Assembly: GCA_002315715.1 (NCBI GenBank)
Contig: DCHY01000028.1
Coordinates: forward strand, 1-11,773
Length of the DNA stretch: 11,773 nt
Direction of reading: 5' to 3'
From: Clostridiales bacterium UBA1740
GTDB taxonomy: Bacteria; Bacillota; Clostridia; Oscillospirales; CAG-272
The notes below the pieces were generated by a model, which saw only the letters and a program-made list of their open reading frames with translations, ran no database searches and was not told the origin of the DNA. The position numbers and the translations under genes were made by a program. Position 1 is the stretch's first letter; every line of letters starts with the position of its first letter. Below are positions 6,483 to 11,773 of the stretch, in pieces.

Positions 6483-7786
6483 AAAAGTATTATCAGCCCG
6501 AAATCGAAACGATGCCGCGCGAAGCTCTGCAAAAACTCCAAAGCGAGAAACTTTGCAAGCAGGTAAAACACGTGTACGAAAACGTCGCTTACTATCGTGA
6601 TTTGATGGATAAAGCCGGGGTGAAACCCGAGGATATCCACGGCATCGAAGACCTTCATCTTTTGCCTTTCATCTCCAAATACGACCTGCGCGAAGCGTAT
6701 CCGACGGGCTTTTTGGCAGTGCCGAAAGAACGGTGCGTGCGCGTCCATTCCACCTCCGGCACGACCGGCAAGCGCGTGATCGCCTACTACACCCAACACG
6801 ATATCGACCTTTGGGAAGATTGCTGTGCCCGTGCCATCACGGCGGCAGGCGCCGACAAAGGCGATACCCTTCAGATTTGCTACGGTTATGGTCTGTTCAC
6901 CGGCGGTATGGGACTTCACGGCGGTTCCCACAAGGTCGGCTGTATGACTTTGCCGATGTCCTCCGGCAATACCGAAAGGCAGATTCAGTTTATGATGGAC
7001 CTCGAGGCGTCGGTGCTTTGCTGTACCCCGTCCTACGCCGCGTATATTGCCGAAACCCTCAAGGAAATGGGCTACACCCCCGACAAGATTCCTCTCAAAG
7101 CCGGCATCTTCGGTGCCGAACCCTGGACGCGTGAAATGCGCGAGAGCATCGAAAAAAGCCTCGGCATCAAGGCTTACGACATTTACGGCTTGACCGAAAT
7201 GTCCGGCCCCGGCGTCGCCTTTGAGTGCGAAGCACAGTCGGGTATGCACATCAACGAGGACCACTTTATCGCCGAAATCATCGACCCGCAAACCGGCGAG
7301 GTACTCCCCGAAGGAAGCGAAGGCGAACTCGTCTTCACCTGTCTTGACAAAGAGGCGTTTCCGCTTTTGCGCTACCGCACCCGCGACATTTGCATTTTGT
7401 CGAGCGAGCCCTGCCCCTGCGGCAGAACGCATATCAAGATGAGAAAGCCGATGGGGCGTTCCGACGATATGATGATTATCCGCGGCGTCAACGTCTTCCC
7501 GTCTCAGATCGAAGCCGTACTCGTCAAGCGCGGCTATTCCACCAACTACCGCATTGAACTCGACCGTGTCAACAACTCCGACACCTTTGATATTTACGTG
7601 GAACTGACGCCCGAACAGTTTACCGATACCGTCAGAGAAATCTCCGCGATGGAGAGATTCCTCGAGGGCGCCATCCACACCATGATCGGCATCTCGCCGA
7701 AGGTGCATCTCGTTGCGCCCAAGACCATCGACCGCTCCGACGGAAAAGCCGTCCGCGTCGTCGACAAACGCAAACTGCACGATTAA
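6479..7786 (+). CDS. Phenylacetate-CoA ligase (PaaK family)
   Basis: This 435-residue enzyme should convert an arylacetate, ATP and CoA to arylacetyl-CoA, AMP and diphosphate. Visible motifs are the P-loop STSGTTGK (91-98), YGLTE (236-240), RYRTRD ending in Asp303, and the PaaK-typical CPCGR (312-316) that follows it. C-terminal hinge and GRSDDMMIIRGVNVFP segments follow, with a terminal GKA (Lys423). It is shorter than the first ligase because PaaK proteins have a compact N-terminus. The start overlaps the iorB stop by four bases. PaaK-type ligases next to iorAB are common in clostridia and archaea. Run forward, the enzyme feeds arylacetyl-CoA to IorAB for reductive carboxylation. Run in reverse, or in a degradative setting, it could recover ATP from arylacetyl-CoA. 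The tyrosine T-box favours the feeding role. Confidence 0.92.
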   Translation: MKKYYQPEIETMPREALQKLQSEKLCKQVKHVYENVAYYRDLMDKAGVKPEDIHGIEDLHLLPFISKYDLREAYPTGFLAVPKERCVRVHSTSGTTGKRVIAYYTQHDIDLWEDCCARAITAAGADKGDTLQICYGYGLFTGGMGLHGGSHKVGCMTLPMSSGNTERQIQFMMDLEASVLCCTPSYAAYIAETLKEMGYTPDKIPLKAGIFGAEPWTREMRESIEKSLGIKAYDIYGLTEMSGPGVAFECEAQSGMHINEDHFIAEIIDPQTGEVLPEGSEGELVFTCLDKEAFPLLRYRTRDICILSSEPCPCGRTHIKMRKPMGRSDDMMIIRGVNVFPSQIEAVLVKRGYSTNYRIELDRVNNSDTFDIYVELTPEQFTDTVREISAMERFLEGAIHTMIGISPKVHLVAPKTIDRSDGKAVRVVDKRKLHD

Positions 7787-7798
7787 GGAGGAATCATT

Positions 7799-8230
7799 AT
7801 GGCTATTTCGCAATTAACCGTTTTCGTAGGCAACAACAAAGGCAGCATCGCCGACATCACCGAAGTTTTGGCAAAAGCCAACGTCAATCTGCACGCCATG
7901 AACGTCGCGGATACCGACAATTTCGGCATTTTGCGCCTCATCGCCGACGACGCCGACCGTGCGCTTTGTGCGCTTGGCGAAGCCAAGGTCCTTGCTAAAC
8001 TCCGCAAAGTCGTCTGCTTTGAAGTGCCGGATGAGCCCGGCGGACTTTCGAAAGTTCTGCGTCTGCTCGCCGACCACGACGTCAATACCGAATATATGTA
8101 CTCCCTCATCACCGGCAGCGTCAAATCCGCCTATATCGTCATCCGCGTCGCCGATAACGACGTCGCCGAGAAACTTCTCACGGAAGCCGGCTACCGCGTC
8201 TTGAACGACGAAGACGTCGCGGGGGTATAA
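7799..8230 (+). CDS. Tandem ACT-domain amino-acid-binding protein
   Basis: This 143-residue soluble protein consists almost wholly of two ACT repeats, about residues 3-66 and 70-137. Each repeat begins with a strand (LTVFVGNNKGSIADI; VVCFEVPDEPGGLSKV) containing the Gly next to the ligand loop. This is followed by a helix and by NVNLHAMN or DVNTEYMY. ACT domains bind amino acids and transmit allosteric signals. No catalytic domain is attached, so it should act as a separate sensor or regulatory subunit. A very strong binding site, AAGGAGG (7785-7791), overlaps the ligase stop. The aminotransferase starts one base after its own stop. Such proteins are often found beside PaaK-type ligases and IorAB in clostridia. 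I infer that it senses an aromatic amino acid and tunes the ligase or another pathway enzyme; no sequence feature identifies the ligand or the partner. Confidence 0.88.
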   Translation: MAISQLTVFVGNNKGSIADITEVLAKANVNLHAMNVADTDNFGILRLIADDADRALCALGEAKVLAKLRKVVCFEVPDEPGGLSKVLRLLADHDVNTEYMYSLITGSVKSAYIVIRVADNDVAEKLLTEAGYRVLNDEDVAGV

Positions 8231-8231
8231 T

Positions 8232-9440
8232 ATGGCAAACGTAAACGAAAAAATGGAGGCGCTCGGCAAAAAGCCCTCCGCTATCCGCAATCTCTTTGAA
8301 TACGGCAACCGCCGTGCCGCCGAAATCGGCAGAGAAAACGTCTTTGATTTCTCGCTTGGCAATCCCTCGACCGAGGCGCCGACGGAAGTGCACGACGCCA
8401 TCGTCGACCTCGTCGACAACTTCGGTTCGGTGGCGCTGCACGGATACACCTCCGCCGTCGGTGACAATGCCGTCAGAGAGGCAATCGCCAAGGATATCAA
8501 CGACCGTTTCGGCGCCGGTATCGACAAAACCGATATTTATATGACCTGCGGCGCCGCCGCGTCGCTCACCGTTTCGCTGAACGCCCTCGTCTGCGAGGGG
8601 GACGAAGTCGTCGCTTTTGCGCCGTTCTTCCCCGAATACCGCGTCTTTGCCGAAGCGGCAGGGGCAAAGTTCGTGACGGTGCCCGCCGCCGATGATTTTC
8701 AAATCAACTTTGAAGCGTGCGAAGCGCTCATCACGAAAAATACCAAAGCGGTTATCATCAACTCCCCGAACAACCCTTCGGGCGCGGTGCTGACCGAAGC
8801 GACGCTTTTGCGTCTTTGCGACCTGCTTCGCGTCAAAGAAAAAGAGTTCGGCACCGCGATTTATCTCATCTCGGACGAACCCTACCGCGAACTCGTGTAC
8901 GACGAAAAGACCGTCGTGCCGTATCTTGTTAACCTCTATGCGCGCACCCTCGTTTGCTACTCGTTCAGCAAGTCGCTCTCCCTGCCGGGCGAGCGTATCG
9001 GCTATATCGTCGTCTCGCCGAAGATGGAAGAGCACGCCGACGTGTTTGCCGCCGTTTGCGGCGCCGGACGCGCCCTCGGCTACGTATGCGCGCCGAGCAT
9101 GATGCAACGCGTCGTTTCGCGTTGTCTTGGCAAAACATCCGACAAAAACGTCTATAATATAAACCGCAATTTACTTTTTGAGGCGCTTTCCGCCTACGGC
9201 TTTACTTGCGTATATCCCGACGGCGCTTTCTATCTCTTTATGAAATCGCCGATTCCCGACGCCGTCGCCTTCTGCGAAGCCGCCAAAAAGTACGAGCTTT
9301 TGCTCGTTCCGTCCGACAGTTTCGGCTGCACCGGCTACGTCCGTATCGCCTATTGCGTCTCGACGGAGATGATCAAACGCTCCCTGCCCGCGTTCAAAAA
9401 ACTCGCGGAAGAATTTTTCATTGAATCCTTCCCTACATGA
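8232..9440 (+). CDS. Class I/II PLP-dependent aminotransferase
   Basis: This 402-residue cytoplasmic enzyme is of aspartate-aminotransferase fold type I. Key sites are NSPNNPSG (177-184), SDEPY (214-218) with the Asp and Tyr that hold the cofactor, and the PLP lysine Lys247 in SFSKSLSLPGERIG. A C-terminal GYVRIAYC carries the Arg that binds the substrate carboxylate. As the last operon gene, one base after the ACT gene, it would finish the pathway by transaminating the aryl-pyruvate made by IorAB to tyrosine (or phenylalanine/tryptophan). In the catabolic direction it would start it. Its ribosome binding site is weak (a run of Gs at 8221-8225), so it probably depends on coupling with the ACT gene. 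Substrate range cannot be fixed from sequence; aspartate or alanine aminotransferase labels are possible in databases. Confidence 0.92.
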   Translation: MANVNEKMEALGKKPSAIRNLFEYGNRRAAEIGRENVFDFSLGNPSTEAPTEVHDAIVDLVDNFGSVALHGYTSAVGDNAVREAIAKDINDRFGAGIDKTDIYMTCGAAASLTVSLNALVCEGDEVVAFAPFFPEYRVFAEAAGAKFVTVPAADDFQINFEACEALITKNTKAVIINSPNNPSGAVLTEATLLRLCDLLRVKEKEFGTAIYLISDEPYRELVYDEKTVVPYLVNLYARTLVCYSFSKSLSLPGERIGYIVVSPKMEEHADVFAAVCGAGRALGYVCAPSMMQRVVSRCLGKTSDKNVYNINRNLLFEALSAYGFTCVYPDGAFYLFMKSPIPDAVAFCEAAKKYELLLVPSDSFGCTGYVRIAYCVSTEMIKRSLPAFKKLAEEFFIESFPT

Positions 9441-9441
9441 G

Positions 9442-9480
9442 AAAAACCTCCGCCAAAAGCGGAGGTTTTTCTTTGTTTTT
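9442..9480 (+). terminator. Intrinsic terminator of the T-box operon
   Basis: A perfect 12-bp inverted repeat pairs 9442-9453 with 9459-9470 around CAAAA, followed by a T-rich tract to 9480. It begins two bases after the aminotransferase stop codon. The A-tract on the left arm could let it act from the other strand too. Confidence 0.93.
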
Positions 9481-9587
9481 TCGTCATCTCGGAAAAGCAA
9501 TAAACTTAGAAGTTCGCAAGAAAAACACCTGCGATATATACCCTAAGAAAATCCGTGCGTGACCACCATCAAATCGCGTTGAGAAAC
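9481..9587. other. Convergent intergenic gap
   Basis: These 107 bases separate the two convergent operons. I see no open frame with a ribosome binding site, no promoter and no repeat. It is more AT-rich than the genes on either side. Confidence 0.6.
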
Positions 9588-9618
9588 AAAAAGACCTTCC
9601 CCCGGGAAGGTCTTTTTT
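9588..9618 (-). terminator. Terminator of the rnf operon (bidirectional hairpin)
   Basis: AAAAAGACCTTCC (9588-9600) pairs with GGAAGGTCTTTTT (9605-9617), with a short C-rich loop. Read on the minus strand it ends in a T tract (complement of 9588-9592), right after the Gx-family gene. The TAA stop of that gene (9617-9619) lies within the outer base of the hairpin. The plus-strand T tract 9613-9618 means it can also stop read-through from the T-box operon. Confidence 0.88.
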
Positions 9619-10108
9619 AGTGGAGTTTCACTTTTGCCACAAGCAAGGCGCCGGCGGTGCCGACGAGGATGCCGGCGACGGTGCCGGCGACGGCGAGGAT
9701 GGGCAGATACGAGAACATGGCGCCGGTGCGGAAGACGACGGCAGCCACGCCGATTTGCGCGGCGTTATGGGAAACGCCGCCGAGAATGCTGACGCCTACG
9801 GTGCCGAAAAATTTCATGCGCTTGATGAGAATCATGACGGCAAGGCTGACGACGGCGCCGGCGATGCTGTATAGAAAGACGGTGACCCCGCCAAAGAGGA
9901 GCGATGCGAGAAATACGCGGAGGAAGGAGACCGCCGCCGCCTCTTTTTCGCCAAAGGCGAAGAGGGCGTATATCACGGCGATGTTGGCAAGCCCCATCTT
10001 GATACCGGGGACGGCAACGAACAGGGGCGGCAAGAGGTGCTCGAGATACGAGAGCACCAAGGCTATCGCCAAAAGGAGCGACAGCGTGACGAGTTTTTTG
10101 GTTTTCAC
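9617..10108 (-). CDS. Gx transporter family membrane protein
   Basis: This 163-residue integral membrane protein has about five hydrophobic segments. PGIKMGLANI (34-43), after the first helix, is the hallmark of the family that databases call Gx transporter or heptaprenyl diphosphate synthase component I. It resembles the substrate-binding subunits of ECF-type vitamin transporters; its true substrate is unknown. The start is GTG at 10108, chosen because AAAGGAG (10114-10120) precedes it by five bases. A longer reading to 10246 would give a very basic non-membrane N-terminus overlapping the upstream gene. In clostridia this gene often follows a NusG-II gene and an rnf cluster, as here, so it may serve the electron-transfer complex (for example flavin supply or membrane assembly), but that is speculation from context. 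It is the last gene of the minus-strand operon. Confidence 0.85.
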   Translation of the reverse strand: MKTKKLVTLSLLLAIALVLSYLEHLLPPLFVAVPGIKMGLANIAVIYALFAFGEKEAAAVSFLRVFLASLLFGGVTVFLYSIAGAVVSLAVMILIKRMKFFGTVGVSILGGVSHNAAQIGVAAVVFRTGAMFSYLPILAVAGTVAGILVGTAGALLVAKVKLH

Positions 10109-10113
10109 TTTGG

Positions 10114-10120
10114 CTCCTTT
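10114..10120 (-). promoter_or_regulatory. Ribosome binding site fixing the GTG start of the Gx gene
   Basis: AAAGGAG on the minus strand overlaps the stop codon of the NusG-II gene (10120-10122) and stands five bases before GTG 10108. This is the main reason for the short gene model. Confidence 0.78.
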
Positions 10121-10509
10121 CAGTTTAGGGATAGGTCGACGTCGGATGCTCCGACGACGCGGACTTCCACACGGTTGGGCAGGCACACGATGCTCTCGCC
10201 GACGTTTTTGATTTTTCCGCGCTTTTCGCAAATATGCGTCGGGCAATCGGCGTCCTTTACGTAGGCTGCCCCGTTTTCGATCACGAGGGTGTGGGTGCCG
10301 CCGTTGATTTCGTAAGTCGCGTTTTGCAAAAGAGAATAGGCGGCGATTTTTTCGCCGTCGTGATAGACCTCGACGGTCGCACCGCCCTTGCGGTTGGATT
10401 GGACGATAAAAAAGGCAGACAAGCCAAGTGCAAGCAAAAATACCGCCAAGAGAACGTCGCGAAGAAGCGTTTTCTTGTTCGTATTTCGGCTTTGAGGCTT
10501 ATCTGCCAT
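10120..10509 (-). CDS. NusG domain II-containing membrane-anchored protein
   Basis: This 129-residue protein has one N-terminal membrane helix (about 17-37), preceded by a basic, Asn-rich tail that should stay in the cytoplasm. A beta-rich domain of about 85 residues follows, facing outward. The domain carries the NusG-II signature CPTHICEKRGKI (89-100) followed by IVCLPNR (107-113), with Cys89, Cys94 and Cys109. Despite the name it is not the transcription factor NusG; only the small domain is shared. The function is unknown. The cysteines could bind a metal or form a disulfide, which would suit a redox-linked accessory protein. The start ATG 10509 has AAGGA upstream at rather long spacing (about 11 bases). 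It sits 18 bases after rnfB and 11 bases before the Gx gene, a conserved clostridial arrangement. Confidence 0.87.
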   Translation of the reverse strand: MADKPQSRNTNKKTLLRDVLLAVFLLALGLSAFFIVQSNRKGGATVEVYHDGEKIAAYSLLQNATYEINGGTHTLVIENGAAYVKDADCPTHICEKRGKIKNVGESIVCLPNRVEVRVVGASDVDLSLN

Positions 10510-10527
10510 GTTGGGAAAATTCCTTTC

Positions 10528-11349
10528 TTACTCCTCGTGAGCGGCACAGCGGAAGTTGCCGGTGTGAATCGCGCCGACGGGGCAGGCTTCGTGGCATTTA
10601 CCGCATCCGACGCACTTGTCGTAATCGATTTTTGCCAAGTTGTTGTCGAGGGAAATCGCGCCTTCGGGGCAGGTTTTCACGCATTTTCCGCAACCGATGC
10701 AACCCTTGATACAGGTCTTGCGCACGAGGGCGCCCATATCGTGGTTGGAGCAGTTGACCGTCACGCGGACGGTATCGGGCACGACTTTGATAATATGGTT
10801 CGGGCACTCGCGCTCGCAAATGCCGCAACCGATGCAAAGGGAGGGTTCGACGTGGGCAATGCCGTTTTTGACGGAAATGGCACCGCGGGGACAAACGGCG
10901 GCACAGTCGCCGTAGCCGAGGCAGGCGTAGGAACAGAAACGGTCGCCCTGATAGTACATATTGGCGGCTTTGCAGTTTTTGGGTCCGTCGTAGATGAACT
11001 TTCTCGTTTCATCGCCGGAACAAGTACCGCTGCAGGCGACGTACGCAACCTTTTCCACCACGTCTTCGGCAGACACGCCGAGCACGTCGGCAATGCTCTT
11101 TGCCGCGACGTCACCGCCGGGCACGCAGAGGTTGGTTTTCTGCTCTTTGCCTTCGGCAAGAGCCGAAGCGTAGCTATCGCAACCGCTGTAACCGCAGGCG
11201 CCGCAGTTGGCACCGGGCAAGCAGTCACGGACGGGGGCAAACTTTTCGTTTTCTTTCACCGAAAGGAAAACGGCGGCAACCGTCAAAAGAACGGCGCAAA
11301 GGACGGCGGCGCCGCCCAAAATAAGAATCGGAAGTAAGATTTCACTCAT
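10528..11349 (-). CDS. rnfB: Rnf complex electron-transport protein, subunit B
   Basis: This 273-residue iron-sulfur subunit is the ferredoxin entry point of the Rnf complex, which couples ferredoxin:NAD+ electron transfer to Na+ or H+ export. An N-terminal membrane helix (about 4-30) is followed by the RnfB/Fes-type cluster with Cys43, 49, 52, 57 and 75. Then come four ferredoxin-like cysteine sets: the first around FCSYACLGYGDCAAVCP, then CIGCGICERECP, CIGCGKCVKTCP and CVGCGKCHEACP. This cluster-rich form is typical of anaerobe RnfB and longer than the gamma-proteobacterial version. I chose ATG 11349 because AGGTGG lies five bases before it. The GTG three codons upstream is itself part of that binding site. 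The gene follows rnfA after ten bases. The complex would exchange electrons with the same ferredoxin pool that IorAB uses. Confidence 0.96.
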   Translation of the reverse strand: MSEILLPILILGGAAVLCAVLLTVAAVFLSVKENEKFAPVRDCLPGANCGACGYSGCDSYASALAEGKEQKTNLCVPGGDVAAKSIADVLGVSAEDVVEKVAYVACSGTCSGDETRKFIYDGPKNCKAANMYYQGDRFCSYACLGYGDCAAVCPRGAISVKNGIAHVEPSLCIGCGICERECPNHIIKVVPDTVRVTVNCSNHDMGALVRKTCIKGCIGCGKCVKTCPEGAISLDNNLAKIDYDKCVGCGKCHEACPVGAIHTGNFRCAAHEE

Positions 11350-11354
11350 GTCAG

Positions 11355-11360
11355 CCACCT
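11355..11360 (-). promoter_or_regulatory. Ribosome binding site fixing the rnfB start
   Basis: AGGTGG on the minus strand begins at the last base of the rnfA stop codon and stands five bases before ATG 11349. It rules out the GTG at 11358, which is inside it. Confidence 0.7.
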
Positions 11361-11773
11361 CACTTCAGAAGGGTTTCGACGACACCGGCGAAACCGAAGA
11401 ATGCAAGCGAAACGATGGAAGCGGCGATGAGGGTAATCGGCACGCCTTGGAAACATTTGGGCGTCGGGACGTGTTCGATACGGGAACGAACGCCGGCGAA
11501 GAGCACCATCGCAAAGAGGAAGCCGAGGCCGACACCGAGAGAGGAAATCATCGACTGCAGGAAATTATAACCGTCCGAGATGTTGTTGATGGTCACACCG
11601 AGAACGGCACAGTTGGTGGTGATAAGAGGCAGATACACGCCGAGAGATTTATGAAGGGCGGGCAAGAACTTCTTCAGAACGATTTCAACGAACTGAACGA
11701 GCGCCGCAATCACCAAAATGAAAACAATCGTTTGCAAATAGTCGAGTTTGTTCGGGGTAAGCAGATAGGTTTG
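11360..11773 (-). CDS. rnfA: Rnf complex membrane subunit A, 5' end outside window
   Basis: This is the C-terminal 137 residues of an integral membrane subunit of the Rnf complex. The frame is open to the window edge and reads QTYLLTPNKLDYLQTIVFIL, then ALVQFVE and LPLITTNCAVLGV, which are classic RnfA/RnfE motifs. PLITTNCA carries the Cys that in this family helps bind an iron-sulfur cluster within the membrane. About 190 residues are normal, so roughly 50 are missing. A TTG at 11737 is not a start, because the family sequence continues upstream of it. The order rnfA-rnfB matches the end of the clostridial rnfCDGEAB operon, so the other rnf genes probably lie beyond the window. RnfE is a close paralogue, but position directly before rnfB favours RnfA. 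Confidence 0.94.
   Translation of the reverse strand, partial: QTYLLTPNKLDYLQTIVFILVIAALVQFVEIVLKKFLPALHKSLGVYLPLITTNCAVLGVTINNISDGYNFLQSMISSLGVGLGFLFAMVLFAGVRSRIEHVPTPKCFQGVPITLIAASIVSLAFFGFAGVVETLLK

Noticed and set aside
6371..7813. 480-codon minus-strand frame opposite paaK
   Set aside because: This is also codon-aligned with the sense gene; the sense strand has clear PaaK motifs and coupled starts.
10234..11337. 367-codon plus-strand frame opposite rnfB
   Set aside because: Antisense shadow in the same codon register; RnfB's cysteine motifs settle the coding strand.
1..11773. Mobile elements, CRISPR arrays, toxin-antitoxin or defence systems
   Set aside because: No transposase, terminal repeats, direct-repeat arrays or defence motifs were seen; all coding space is taken by metabolic and membrane genes.

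Overview
The window looks like a piece of an anaerobic clostridial (Bacillota) chromosome. It is moderately GC-rich and strongly favours G/C at third codon positions. The clostridial signature comes from a tRNA-sensing T-box leader, a ferredoxin-dependent 2-oxoacid oxidoreductase, and an Rnf operon that carries NusG-II and Gx-transporter genes at its end. I cannot name the species. There is no sign of insertion sequences, phage, CRISPR or tRNA/rRNA genes.

Layout. (1) 1-588 (+) is the 3' end of a cation-transporting P-type ATPase gene. (2) 585-942 is regulatory: a near-consensus sigma-A promoter whose -35 box overlaps the ATPase stop codon, then a T-box leader with a readable Stem I, a specifier loop, the UGGU antiterminator bulge and a competing intrinsic terminator. 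The specifier reads UAC (Tyr), and the UGGU bulge matches the A discriminator base of tRNA-Tyr. (3) 943-9440 (+) is a tight seven-gene operon: acyl-CoA ligase, sodium/solute symporter, iorA, iorB, PaaK-type phenylacetate-CoA ligase, tandem-ACT protein, class I aminotransferase. It ends in a strong terminator. (4) 9481-9587 is a short convergent gap with nothing recognisable. (5) 9588-11773 (-) is the 3' half of an rnf operon: rnfA (cut by the window end), rnfB, a NusG-domain-II protein and a Gx-family membrane protein, closed by its own terminator.

How the genes fit together. Indolepyruvate:ferredoxin oxidoreductase (IorAB) interconverts aryl-pyruvates and arylacetyl-CoA reversibly. Alone, the gene set could serve aromatic amino-acid breakdown. 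A T-box, however, turns genes on when its tRNA is uncharged, that is, during starvation. A tyrosine T-box over transporter, ligases, IorAB and aminotransferase therefore argues for the reverse, anabolic route. In that route arylacetate (for tyrosine, 4-hydroxyphenylacetate) is taken up with sodium and activated to the CoA thioester. It is then reductively carboxylated with reduced ferredoxin to the aryl-pyruvate and transaminated to the amino acid. The ACT protein is a plausible amino-acid sensor for the pathway. The convergent rnf operon encodes the membrane complex that links ferredoxin, NADH and the ion gradient on which such a pathway would depend. This tRNA-gated salvage operon is the main point of interest. 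The individual reactions have precedent, but the wiring and direction here are inferred from sequence.
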